From contig CAZCNS010000005.1 of NCBI GenBank assembly GCA_964500205.1, positions 124,001 through 188,000 on the forward strand: a stretch of 64,000 bases of DNA, in the 5' to 3' direction. This document shows, one piece after another, positions 8,722 to 16,028 of this stretch (the first letter of the stretch is position 1; every line of letters begins with the position of its first letter). This stretch comes from UBA10329 sp964500205 (lineage in GTDB: Bacteria > Bacteroidota > Bacteroidia > UBA10329). The notes below the pieces were generated by a model. It ran no database searches, was not told the DNA's origin, and was given only the letters and a program-made list of their open reading frames with translations. The position numbers and the translations under genes are program-made.

Positions 8722-10197
8722 TCATGTGCCACAGTAAGTGCGGTAACCTGCGTCACCGCCATCAGGGGGCGCAAGGAGGTCATCATAACCCGACTTGGTC
8801 ACGTACGGGTCTTTGAGTGCATCCAACAATCGATGCAGCGGCCCCATGTCACTGGCATCCTGCGCTGCGGCCAGTGCCTCTTCCACCTTGTGGTTGCGAG
8901 GGACGATGAAAGGATTGAAACGGGCCATCAGCTTTTGCGCAGCGTCCATGCCGCCATCATTGCGCAGCACGCGGTCCACCCAGCGTCCACGCCATTTGAG
9001 GAAAGCTTCCTCGGCTGCTGGATAGGTCTGTGGAACGGTGCTTTGGCGCAGCGCACGGAAGGTGTTGGTGTAATCGGCCTCGTGCACTTTCATCCAGTTC
9101 AGAAGGTCATCCGCAAGCTGAAGGTCGCCTTCCTCGGCATGGGTGAGGCCCAGCTTTCCGCGCATCATTCCGAGCCACTGGGCATCGTAGAGGGCGGTGA
9201 AGCTGTCCAGCACTTCGCGCACCTTGGCGATGGCCTTATCCTTGTCCGCATCGACCAATGGCAGCAGCGCACCCGCCAGACATGAGAGGTTCCACTGCGC
9301 GATGCGGGGCTGATTGCCGAAAGCATATCGCCCTTGCCTGTCTATGGAGCTGAACACCGTGGCGGGATGATACGTGTTCATGAAGGCGCAGGGTCCATAG
9401 TCGATGGTCTCGCCCGCTATGCTCATGTTATCGGTGTTCATCACCCCGTGAATGAATCCAACGCGCATCCAATGGACCACCAACGCCACCTGCCGCTCCA
9501 TCACCGCCTTTAGCAGCGCAATGGCGGGGTTCTCTGCCTCTTTCAGCTCCGGATAATGACGTTCTATGGTGTAGGTGACGAGTTGCTGCATCACATCGGG
9601 TGTGAGGAACTGGTTCACGAACTCGAACGTGCCGACCCGCAGATGGCTCTGCGCCACGCGGGTCAGCACCGCTCCGGGATAGATCTCATCACGATAGACC
9701 TCCGCGCCTGTTCCCACCACCGCCAGACTGCGCGTGGTCGGAATTCCGAGGTGGTGCATCGCCTCGCTGATCAGATACTCGCGCAGCATGGCACTGACCG
9801 TGGCCAACCCGTCCCCTCCTCGCGAGAAAGGCGTGCGGCCGCATCCTTTCAATTGAATGTCAAGGGACCGCCCGTCCGGTGTCTGCTGCTCGCCCAGCAA
9901 TATGGCGCGGCCATCGCCCAGCATGGTGAAATGCCCGAACTGATGGCCTGCATAGGCCTGAGCTATCGGCTCCGAACCTTCAGGTAGTCGGTTGCCCGCC
10001 AAGATGTCAGTGAACGCGGCCTCGTTCTTGTCCGATACCGTAAGACCGAGTTCTGTGGCCAGCGATCGGTTGATGATGATGGCCTTCGGTCTCTCAGCCT
10101 TGGCGGGCAGGGCTGACGCATGCAGCTTTGAAGGAAGACGGGCGTATGTGTTGCGGAGATTCCAGCCGAGGTCATTCATGGGCATCGCGATAGGCAT
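8722..10197 (-). CDS. selO: SelO protein adenylyltransferase (UPF0061/YdiU)
   Basis: SelO is a pseudokinase-fold enzyme that transfers AMP from ATP to hydroxyl side chains of redox proteins. The 491-residue protein shows YAGHQFGHFTMLGDGRAILLGE, the KGCGRTPFSRGGDGLATVSAMLREYLISEAMH block, GVMNTDNMSIAGETIDYGPCAFM with the metal-binding Asn/Asp residues, and the typical C-terminal YRTYCGT with one cysteine. ATG codons at 10197, 10185 and 10179 are all possible; the family-like sequence begins MNDLGWNLRNTYARLP at 10179. The longest reading overlaps the upstream DUF2237 gene by 26 bases, so the two genes are probably co-transcribed and coupled. Confidence 0.94.
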   Translation of the reverse strand: MPIAMPMNDLGWNLRNTYARLPSKLHASALPAKAERPKAIIINRSLATELGLTVSDKNEAAFTDILAGNRLPEGSEPIAQAYAGHQFGHFTMLGDGRAILLGEQQTPDGRSLDIQLKGCGRTPFSRGGDGLATVSAMLREYLISEAMHHLGIPTTRSLAVVGTGAEVYRDEIYPGAVLTRVAQSHLRVGTFEFVNQFLTPDVMQQLVTYTIERHYPELKEAENPAIALLKAVMERQVALVVHWMRVGFIHGVMNTDNMSIAGETIDYGPCAFMNTYHPATVFSSIDRQGRYAFGNQPRIAQWNLSCLAGALLPLVDADKDKAIAKVREVLDSFTALYDAQWLGMMRGKLGLTHAEEGDLQLADDLLNWMKVHEADYTNTFRALRQSTVPQTYPAAEEAFLKWRGRWVDRVLRNDGGMDAAQKLMARFNPFIVPRNHKVEEALAAAQDASDMGPLHRLLDALKDPYVTKSGYDDLLAPPDGGDAGYRTYCGT

Positions 10198-10546
10198 AAG
10201 CTATCAACGCCTTCATTGGAATGAAGTTCAATGCTTCCTCGGCACAGGCCTCCACCATAACGGGCGGTGCCACACCGTGGTCGAAGGCCTCCTTCCATCG
10301 CAGGGCGCACACGCACCATTGGTCTCCGGCCTTCAGACCCGGAAAATCATACTCCGGCCGGGGTGTGCTGAGGTCATTGCCGCGAGAGGCGGTGAATGCA
10401 AGGAACTCCTCGGTCATGATGGCGCAGACCACATGGCGGCCCCGATCGTGGTCGTCCGTGCGGCAGAGGCCATCGCGGTAGAATCCCGTCATGGGGTCGG
10501 TGCAGCAGGGCTTGAGGGTTTCTCCGAAAATGTTGGTACGGCTCAT
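10172..10546 (-). CDS. DUF2237 family protein
   Basis: A 124-residue protein of the widespread DUF2237 family, whose function is not established. Family signatures are NIFGETLKPCCTDPMTGFYRDG at the N-terminus, CAIMTEEFLAFTASRGNDLSTP in the middle, and GDQWCVCALRWKEAFDHGVAPPV. Its 3' end overlaps the start of selO in the same direction. The ATG at 10546 fits the conserved start, and TAACTTCG lies 18 bases upstream. It is the last conserved gene before the accessory island. Confidence 0.93.
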   Translation of the reverse strand: MSRTNIFGETLKPCCTDPMTGFYRDGLCRTDDHDRGRHVVCAIMTEEFLAFTASRGNDLSTPRPEYDFPGLKAGDQWCVCALRWKEAFDHGVAPPVMVEACAEEALNFIPMKALIAYAYRDAHE

Positions 10547-10564
10547 GGCGTTCGTTTAGGAAGG

Positions 10565-10572
10565 CGAAGTTA
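10565..10572 (-). promoter_or_regulatory. Candidate -7 promoter box TAACTTCG
   Basis: A TAnnTTYG box 18 bases upstream of the DUF2237 start on the minus strand; it would serve DUF2237 and selO. Confidence 0.35.
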
Positions 10573-10620
10573 CCATGTCCATGCGGCTGCGGCCTATTGC
10601 TTCAGAATCTCATGCCGCGC

Positions 10621-10693
10621 GGCAAGTGAGTGATTGAACCACGTTTGACGGAGTGAAGGACTTTGCAAGGGTGAAGTGATTGCGGGGGAAGGG
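10621..10693 (+). repeat. Direct repeat copy 1 (decayed WG-repeat coding fragment)
   Basis: The stretch 10643-10693 (51 bases) is identical to 12873-12923. The flanking 22 bases align to copy 2 with several mismatches and a one-base indel. In copy 3 the same sequence reads as a WG-type repeat (GKWVIEPRFDGVKDF); in this copy the Trp codon is TGA and the frame is broken, so it is not coding. Confidence 0.85.
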
Positions 10694-10763
10694 CATAGGG
10701 ACACTGAGCCAACCCGAGCAAGCACTCAACCAAAAGCTGCCATGTCCATTGGGTTGCCTTGGC

Positions 10764-10771
10764 TAACTTTG
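10764..10771 (+). promoter_or_regulatory. Candidate -7 promoter box TAACTTTG
   Basis: A full match to TAnnTTTG, 25 bases before the methyltransferase ATG. No TTG lies at the usual spacing; the nearest is 12 bases upstream. Confidence 0.45.
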
Positions 10772-10796
10772 GACGTTCTGGAAGGCACCGAATCAC

Positions 10797-11807
10797 ATGA
10801 CCTACGTTGAGGAGATAAATAGTGCACTGCAGCCTTGGGAGGACAAGGAACTCGACAAGACCGTCCTCGACCTTTTCGCGGGTTGTGGCGGGCTGTCTCT
10901 CGGATTCGAGGCGAATGGATTCAGGACCATCGGCTTCGAGATGGATGTGGATGCCTCGAACACCTACAACAAGAACCTTCTTGGCGAGTGCTACGCAGAA
11001 TTGCTCACTCCCGAATCTGATTACCCGAAGGCGGACATTGTGATCGGTGGGCCGCCATGTCAGCCGTTCAGCGTGGGCGGTAAGCAATTGGGACTGAAAG
11101 ACTCACGTGATGGCTTCCCGATCTTTCTCAATGCGGTGCAGAAACTTTCTCCCGAGGTGATTCTCTTCGAGAATGTGCGGGGAATGCTCTATCGCAACAA
11201 ATGGTACCTGCGGGAGGTGCTGGATGAGTTGGAGGCACTTGGATACACTCTCAACTACACATTGCTCAATGCCTGCGACTATGACGTTCCGCAGAATAGG
11301 GAGCGGGTGATTGTGATGGGTGCCCGCCAGTTCATCCCTTTTCCTCAGAAAAGCCCACGGACTGTGACCGCTGGTGAAGCCTTGGAGGAGCTTGCTTTCC
11401 AATTTTCGGATGATTCGAAGTTCTTCACCGAGAGCATGAACACCTATGTTGCCAAGTATGAGAAGGCATCAAGCTGTGTCACACCGCGCGACCTTCATCT
11501 TGACCGCCCAGCACGCACGCTGACGTGCAGAAATCTTGCTGGGGCCACTGGCGACATGCACCGCGTGAAGTTACCTGACGGAAGGCGGAGAAGGGTCACC
11601 GTGCGCGAGGCCGCCCGCCTGCAGAGCTTCCCCGACTGGTATGAGTTCACGGGGAATGAGACCAAGCAGTTCAATCAGATCGGCAATGCTGTTGCGCCCT
11701 ATTTCGCATACCATCTTGCGAGGAACATCAAGGAGCATCTGATGGGTGATGGCATCCCGAAGGAACTGATGGACAATAACGCACAATACAAGCTCTTCGC
11801 GCTGTGA
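10797..11807 (+). CDS. DNA (cytosine-5-)-methyltransferase of a type II restriction-modification system
   Basis: A 336-residue C5 methyltransferase that would protect host DNA from the adjoining endonuclease. Motif I DLFAGCGGLS is at residues 25-34, motif IV GGPPCQPFS with the catalytic Cys at 84-92, motif VI ENVRG at about 125, motif VIII QNRERV near 165, and motif X with QIGNAVAPYFA near the C-terminus. The variable target-recognition region between motifs VIII and IX is short (about 100 residues), consistent with a simple single-specificity enzyme. The endonuclease gene starts inside its stop codon (GTGA, 11804-11807), implying coupled translation. The recognition sequence cannot be read from the protein. 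Confidence 0.95.
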   Translation: MTYVEEINSALQPWEDKELDKTVLDLFAGCGGLSLGFEANGFRTIGFEMDVDASNTYNKNLLGECYAELLTPESDYPKADIVIGGPPCQPFSVGGKQLGLKDSRDGFPIFLNAVQKLSPEVILFENVRGMLYRNKWYLREVLDELEALGYTLNYTLLNACDYDVPQNRERVIVMGARQFIPFPQKSPRTVTAGEALEELAFQFSDDSKFFTESMNTYVAKYEKASSCVTPRDLHLDRPARTLTCRNLAGATGDMHRVKLPDGRRRRVTVREAARLQSFPDWYEFTGNETKQFNQIGNAVAPYFAYHLARNIKEHLMGDGIPKELMDNNAQYKLFAL

Positions 11808-12817
11808 AGAAGTTCATCGACCCAGCGAACTGCAGCACTTTCGCAAGCAAGAAGCCCTCTGTGCAGCGGCTTATCAACGATACATTGACGATTCTTGATG
11901 CTTTAGGTATCCCGATGGATGCCACACCGAGGAGGCTTGAACGGATGGCCGTTTCGTTCCTCGCATGTTGTGATGTGAAACGGTCTGCCGATTTCGCCAA
12001 AGCCAAGGATGCGAATGACGGGCACTCCTTCAAGACGAGGGAGATCATCGTTTATGTGAACCATCATTTCGATGAGAACATCAGTTCAGGCTCCTATGAC
12101 GACATCAGAAGAAAAGACCTGAAGCTGCTTGTCCTTGCAGAGATCATTGTGCAGTCGAACCCCAATGCAGCGACCAACGATTCCACGAGAGGCTATGCGC
12201 TGAATCCAATGTATGCCAAATTGGTAAGGCAATATGGCGCGAAAGACTGGCAAGCGAAGGTGGCAAAGGCATTGAAGGGGGTTGAACCCATCAAAGACAG
12301 GCTGCAACGGAAGCGCAAACTCGTTCGGATACCTGTGACGTTGCCGTCAGGTAAGAAACTCAGGTTCTCCAAGGGCGAGCACAACGACCTGCAAAAGGCC
12401 CTCATTGAGGATTTCCTTCCCAGATTCGGATTCGGTGCGGAGGTGCTGTATGTCGGTGACACTTCTGACAAGTACCTGCATCTGGATTTCGAAGGATTGT
12501 CGAAACTCGGGTTTGTTCAACTTTCCCACGAGGAGCTGCCCGACATCATCGCCTATTCTCCGAAGAAGAACTGGCTGTTCCTCATCGAGGCCGTACATAC
12601 CTCTGGCCCCATCAGCGAGACGCGGCTGATACAGTTGCAGCGCATGGTGGCAGGCTGCAAGGTGGATGTGGTCTATGTCACCGCCTTCCTCAACCGCGTC
12701 AAGTTCAGGCAGTATGTAGCTGACATCGCGTGGGAGACCGAGGTCTGGATAGCCGACAACCCTGACCACATGGTACATTTCAACGGGGACAAGTTCATGG
12801 GGCCGTACAAAGGTTGA
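11804..12817 (+). CDS. BsuBI/PstI-family type II restriction endonuclease
   Basis: A 337-residue protein resembling the BsuBI/PstI endonucleases, whose known members cut CTGCAG. An N-terminal helical region (about 60-150, with IRRKDLKLLVLAEII and GYALNPMYAKLVRQYG) precedes a C-terminal nuclease domain. Within it YLHLDFEGLSKLGF is followed by LPDIIAYSPKKNWLFLIEAV, giving a PD...E-type metal site (Pro246-Asp247, Glu262), then HTSGPIS and ETRLIQLQRM. The start is a GTG overlapping the methyltransferase stop by four bases. Known BsuBI and PstI partners are adenine methyltransferases, whereas the partner here is a C5 enzyme, so the specificity may differ. Confidence 0.88.
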   Translation: MKKFIDPANCSTFASKKPSVQRLINDTLTILDALGIPMDATPRRLERMAVSFLACCDVKRSADFAKAKDANDGHSFKTREIIVYVNHHFDENISSGSYDDIRRKDLKLLVLAEIIVQSNPNAATNDSTRGYALNPMYAKLVRQYGAKDWQAKVAKALKGVEPIKDRLQRKRKLVRIPVTLPSGKKLRFSKGEHNDLQKALIEDFLPRFGFGAEVLYVGDTSDKYLHLDFEGLSKLGFVQLSHEELPDIIAYSPKKNWLFLIEAVHTSGPISETRLIQLQRMVAGCKVDVVYVTAFLNRVKFRQYVADIAWETEVWIADNPDHMVHFNGDKFMGPYKG

Positions 12818-12832
12818 ATTGACGCTCAATGC

Positions 12833-12923
12833 GTCTTCATCGACAAGTCGGCAAGTGGGTCATCGAACCTGGGTTTGACGGAGTGAAGGACTTTGCAAGG
12901 GTGAAGTGATTGCGGGGGAAGGG
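12833..12923 (+). repeat. Direct repeat copy 2 (decayed WG-repeat coding fragment)
   Basis: It starts 15 bases after the endonuclease stop. Translation of 12833-12850 gives VFIDKS and, after a one-base deletion, continues GKWVIEPGFDGVKDFARVK to a TGA. This is the WG-repeat pattern (FIDKsGkWvIEP.fd.v.dF). The 51 bases at 12873-12923 are identical to copy 1. With copy 1 it brackets the restriction-modification genes in direct orientation. Confidence 0.85.
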
Positions 12924-13017
12924 AATCGGAACCCGTTAGCAGGCGAAGGGCATGCAAAAGCCACTCAAGGCAGAAAGGAGCGACCGCACACCCCGCCATT
13001 GTGCTGCTCCTATGCCT

Positions 13018-13025
13018 TACCTTGG
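13018..13025 (+). promoter_or_regulatory. Candidate -7 promoter box TACCTTGG
   Basis: A near match to TAnnTTTG, 30 bases before the ATG of the 163-residue hypothetical gene. Confidence 0.3.
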
Positions 13026-13055
13026 TCGCACTTCCTGTCCGAAATAAACCGCCCC

Positions 13056-13547
13056 ATGCCCGCTCAGAACCTCGCCAAGACACACATGACCCCTGCCGAG
13101 ATGGCCCAGGCAGACAGCCTCATCAATCAGTTGCAGGCCCTCTATGCGCCCTATCTGCGCAACCTTTCGCCCGAGGAGAACAAAAGATATGGCCGCATCA
13201 AGGAGAAGAACAAACTCTTTGTGAACAAGGTGATGGAATATCATCAGACCCAGCCTGCACTGCAGAGCAACGATGTGGACTGGCCCGAGTTTGAGCGCGA
13301 TTTCGACCAGCGCAAGCACTACGAGTCCTCGGTGCTGAGACTGGAATCATTGGCCAAGGCCATGACCGAGACCCGCAGGCTGCACGACCACGACAACTTC
13401 GTGAATGCCCAGATAGACTATGAGTATGCCCGATACAAGGACCGCTTGGACATTGGCCTCGGCTATGACAGCAAGGTAAATGAGCTGCAACAGTTTTTTA
13501 AGAAGCGTGGCAAATCCTCCCTTGATGACGGGACATCGCCTATCTGA
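13056..13547 (+). CDS. Hypothetical protein, charged helical
   Basis: I do not recognise a named domain in this 163-residue protein. It is highly charged and predicted helical: a central LSPEENKRYGRIKEKNKLFVNKVMEY, then DWPEFERDFDQRKHYESSVLRLESL and HDHDNFVNAQIDYEYARYKDRLD. No signal peptide or membrane segment is visible, so it is probably cytoplasmic. The ATG at 13056 (MPAQNLAKTHMTPAEM) is preferred over an upstream in-frame ATG inside the repeat sequence; an internal ATG ten codons later is also possible. It lies between WG-type repeat copies 2 and 3 together with the HTH gene at 13811, and the two may form a small cassette. Confidence 0.7.
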   Translation: MPAQNLAKTHMTPAEMAQADSLINQLQALYAPYLRNLSPEENKRYGRIKEKNKLFVNKVMEYHQTQPALQSNDVDWPEFERDFDQRKHYESSVLRLESLAKAMTETRRLHDHDNFVNAQIDYEYARYKDRLDIGLGYDSKVNELQQFFKKRGKSSLDDGTSPI

Positions 13548-13810
13548 CCATCATCTCTCTTCGCCCTATATATAAAATGAGTAATTGAGTATTAAACATA
13601 ATGATTGTTGTTATCAAAATCATAATGAATCTATTTATCTTCAATAATTACATAATTAAGTTAATGAATTAATAATTAGACTTGATTACTTGTCTAATCA
13701 GTATAATAATTAAATTAATCATCTTTAATAGTCCATTGATTAAAACATATATAGATCGGTACATTTGAACCTGTCAATGGAGAACACCCTCCCACTTTAA
13801 CCAAGCTACC
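13548..13810. other. AT-rich intergenic region
   Basis: A 263-base spacer far richer in A+T than its surroundings, especially 13565-13760, with many AATTA-type words. It holds a perfect inverted repeat, ATTAGAC (13675-13681) and GTCTAAT (13692-13698), separated by ten bases. The inverted repeat is a plausible operator for the HTH protein encoded just downstream. No ORF of interest was seen. Confidence 0.7.
13675..13698. promoter_or_regulatory. Inverted repeat ATTAGAC-N10-GTCTAAT
   Basis: A perfect 7-base dyad with a 10-base spacer, about 115 bases upstream of the HTH gene. It has no T-run and so does not look like a terminator; an operator is the more likely reading. Confidence 0.45.
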
Positions 13811-14161
13811 ATGGCACGATTTGCAGGAAAAGGAGCTGCTGGGCTCCACACGGGTCAGTTGATTCGACAGGTGCTGCGCACCAAACGCATAACGCAGGCT
13901 GCACTTTCGCGTGCCACCCTTAGGCCGCAAAGCAACATCAGCAAGCTGCTGAACGAGCCCAGCACGCAGGCCTACATCCTCTGGGAAATGAGCCAGGCCC
14001 TGAACCATAACCTCTTTGCCGACCTCGCAGCCCAGCTCGATATGGCCACCGAAGGCCGCATGCAAGAAGGCAAAGTGACGGTGGAGGCCCTTCAGAAAGA
14101 GCTGCAACAGCTGCGCGAGGAGCGCGATGTGCTGATGCGGGCCTTGGGGGCGCGGGTGTAG
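13811..14161 (+). CDS. Small HTH protein with C-terminal coiled coil
   Basis: A 116-residue protein with an XRE-like helix-turn-helix at about residues 14-60 (LIRQVLRTKRITQAALSRATLRPQSNISKLLNEP) and a heptad-rich coiled coil at about 87-112 (VTVEALQKELQQLREERDVLM). It is probably a dimeric DNA-binding regulator in the cytoplasm; its target is unknown. It is preceded by the AT-rich spacer with a 7-base dyad. The third WG-type repeat begins ten bases after its stop. It could be an island-encoded regulator of the neighbouring hypothetical gene. Confidence 0.78.
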   Translation: MARFAGKGAAGLHTGQLIRQVLRTKRITQAALSRATLRPQSNISKLLNEPSTQAYILWEMSQALNHNLFADLAAQLDMATEGRMQEGKVTVEALQKELQQLREERDVLMRALGARV

Positions 14162-14169
14162 CCCGTAGG

Positions 14170-14231
14170 GACGGCAAGTGGGTGATCGAGCCGCGGTTTG
14201 ACGGGGTGAAGGACTTTGAGCGAGGGGAGTG
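14170..14231 (+). repeat. Direct repeat copy 3 (WG-repeat coding fragment, open frame)
   Basis: Reading from 14170 gives DGKWVIEPRFDGVKDFERG, a clear single WG-type repeat with no stop, but without a start codon of its own. It is about 75-80% identical to copies 1 and 2 by eye, in the same orientation. It starts just after the HTH gene stop. Confidence 0.8.
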
Positions 14232-14274
14232 GAGGGACACTGACCGCGACAGGCACAGGAGACCCGCAGTCCAC

Positions 14275-14673
14275 TCAGCCACGAACCAGATAGTTGTATA
14301 GACCAAGTCCCGAGAGCGACAGGACAGGTAGCCCCACTATCGGCATGGATGCATCACTGGCCGATGTCTTCGATGCAATACTGCGTTTTACGGCATCAAT
14401 GGTGGCATGGACAGCAGGGGTCATGCTGTTCATCAGTAGGCGTACCCCGTGGTCATGTTGAACCTGAATTGCCAGTTGCAACAGCTCATGGGCCACTGCT
14501 CGTGAAATGAAATTCACGCCACTGAAATCAAGCACCAGTTCACGCAGACCCTCCAACTCAGTCTCTGCGAGGAGCAAAGCAACGGACTTCCTTGTCACAA
14601 GCTGCTCCCCGAAGTGAGCGTTCACAGAGATGGTCAGAACCCCTCGTGTAGATTGTGGTTGTTGCTGGTTCAT
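14275..14673 (-). CDS. STAS-like domain protein (DUF4325-type)
   Basis: A 132-residue protein resembling DUF4325/STAS-like domains. The core is TRKSVALLLAETELEGLRELVLDFSGVNFISRAVAHELLQLA (residues about 27-68), where DFSGVNFIS is the strand-loop-helix that carries the phospho-acceptor Ser in anti-anti-sigma factors. The C-terminal 25 residues are hydrophobic and glycine-rich (VGLPVLSLSGLGLYNYLV), possibly a membrane-contacting tail. It lies 50 bases downstream of a STAS-like/GHKL ATPase gene in the same direction. The SpoIIAA/SpoIIAB-like partner-switch idea is inference; no sigma factor gene is nearby. Confidence 0.72.
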   Translation of the reverse strand: MNQQQPQSTRGVLTISVNAHFGEQLVTRKSVALLLAETELEGLRELVLDFSGVNFISRAVAHELLQLAIQVQHDHGVRLLMNSMTPAVHATIDAVKRSIASKTSASDASMPIVGLPVLSLSGLGLYNYLVRG

Positions 14674-14723
14674 GGCTTTCTTATGCGATTACAAATGTAA
14701 ACAAGTGTCCTGGCTCAATCTGG

Positions 14724-15623
14724 TCACCCTTCGAGCATACTGTAGAAATCGAATTGCTTTGGACGGTTCAGACTCACTTGAAAGGCACATATTGTTCCAG
14801 GCCATGAACCCGTCAATCGCAGGATGTTCTGCTCATTGTGAAGCAATGCGTCACCCGAATACAGGAAATAGTCGCCATTGAGGGCAAGGGTCATTCGCCT
14901 TGAGGTCTTGATTCCGAAGCCACGCTCGTTGTTGGGCCTATCCTTTGAACTGACGGCCTCCACCACCCTGTTTATGGCATCGACATGGTCGGACACGCCT
15001 ATGCCTGCCCGATGATACGAGTCCATGATGCCTTGACCGCTGTCCACGATACACAACTCAATGAGTCCTTTGGACGGGTATGCCTGTGCCATCAAGAAAC
15101 CCTCTGAACTCATCGCATGTTCAACAATGTTGTCGCAGAGTTCGGAGAAGGAATGCCTGACCGCTTTCAGCACGTCAGATTCTACCACCCTTGACCCCAG
15201 AAAAGCTGTGAACTCGGACAGCATGTGCTCGCGCATCTGTGATGAGACACCATCCTGCCCAGTCGGAAAGCGAACTATGGGGAAATAGGATCGGGAGTTG
15301 ATGTTCCGCACCTTTATCCAAGCCTCCAGCTCATCATGGTTTTCAATGCCCATGGGGAAACGGACTGTTTCGAGATAACTCCTCAACCTTTCCGTTCCAG
15401 AGAAGGATGTGGAAGGATACCGCGCTGCAAACGCACTCAATGCAGTCAGATACAAAGGGTGAACAAAGGTCAGTTCCGAGAGGTCAACGTTTACATCGAC
15501 TGTACCTGCCTCCTTGAGCCGAGCGAGAAACTGAACCAGTCCGAAGACTCCCTCACCGAGGCTGTCGCTGCGGTTGTTCCTTAGTTTGATGTTCATGACC
15601 CCTTGGCTGTCAATATGACTCAA
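14724..15623 (-). CDS. GHKL ATPase with N-terminal STAS-like region
   Basis: A 299-residue protein. Residues about 40-65 (VDVNVDLSELTFVHPLYLTALSAF) look like a STAS-type strand and helix. The C-terminal half is a histidine-kinase-type ATP-binding fold: N box ELCDNIVEHA at 161-170, G1 box VDSGQGI at 193-199 and G2 box ERGFGIKTSRRM at 233-244. No His-containing dimerisation domain or membrane helix is present, so it resembles anti-sigma kinases rather than sensor kinases. An internal ATG at 15596 (MNIKLRNN) is an alternative start. A diverged polA tail lies 22 bases upstream of the start. The DUF4325-type gene follows in the same direction. Confidence 0.75.
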   Translation of the reverse strand: MSHIDSQGVMNIKLRNNRSDSLGEGVFGLVQFLARLKEAGTVDVNVDLSELTFVHPLYLTALSAFAARYPSTSFSGTERLRSYLETVRFPMGIENHDELEAWIKVRNINSRSYFPIVRFPTGQDGVSSQMREHMLSEFTAFLGSRVVESDVLKAVRHSFSELCDNIVEHAMSSEGFLMAQAYPSKGLIELCIVDSGQGIMDSYHRAGIGVSDHVDAINRVVEAVSSKDRPNNERGFGIKTSRRMTLALNGDYFLYSGDALLHNEQNILRLTGSWPGTICAFQVSLNRPKQFDFYSMLEG

Positions 15624-15644
15624 GTGCCTGATGTCGAACCCGAC

Positions 15645-15683
15645 TCAATGCGCCTCAAGCCAGTTCTTGCTCACCACAGCAAA
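15645..15683 (-). pseudogene. Diverged remnant of the polA 3' end
   Basis: On the minus strand this reads AVVSKNWLEAH and then TGA, against VVVSMDVGENWLEAH-stop at the end of the intact polA (16029). The last 23 bases match with one change, and the inner part lacks four codons. It has no upstream polA sequence, so it is an isolated tail. It separates the 65-residue gene from the ATPase gene. Confidence 0.72.
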
Positions 15684-15721
15684 CATGCTAAACATTGAAA
15701 GTGGGCATCTATGAAGACTTG

Positions 15722-15919
15722 CTACCAGTGATATACGAGAGTCACCGTAATTCTTGACTCACCAGTAGTGAGATTCGTTCCTGATTCCGACTGTGTCATT
15801 GACAATATCTTAAATTGACCAGATTCATCCGCCCCATTGAATCGCATCTCAACGAACTCCATTATCTCCTTCTCCAATTCTTGTGGAGAAGAACTGCTAA
15901 ACACCTTTGCACTAATCAT
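15722..15919 (-). CDS. Small protein, 65 residues, unknown function
   Basis: An ORF reading MISAKVFSSSSPQELEKEI then a short linker and a final strand RITVTLVYHW. The beta-alpha-beta pattern (KVF... helix ELEKEIMEFVEMRF ... FKILSMTQS ... ITVTLVYHW) is compact and non-random, and resembles small Cse60/DUF2758-like proteins in pattern only; I do not claim the family. A full TAnnTTTG match (TATATTTG, 15954-15961) lies 35 bases upstream. It is located between the intact polA and the polA remnant, in the same direction as the ATPase gene. Confidence 0.6.
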   Translation of the reverse strand: MISAKVFSSSSPQELEKEIMEFVEMRFNGADESGQFKILSMTQSESGTNLTTGESRITVTLVYHW

Positions 15920-15953
15920 TTTCTTAAACGTTTGGTTTCACTTGATGAATGAC

Positions 15954-15961
15954 CAAATATA
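15954..15961 (-). promoter_or_regulatory. Candidate -7 promoter box TATATTTG
   Basis: An exact TAnnTTTG match on the minus strand, upstream of the 65-residue gene and so potentially of the whole STAS/ATPase set. Confidence 0.45.
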
Positions 15962-16028
15962 GTTGGAATGACTCCGAGAATTTGGCTGATCAAGAGAGAA
16001 TCACAACTCCTCTATGCCAAAAAAAGCT

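Noticed and set aside
10827..11834. CTGCAG sites in the restriction genes as proof of specificity
   Set aside because: Hexamers occur by chance, and their presence neither proves nor excludes recognition by this system.
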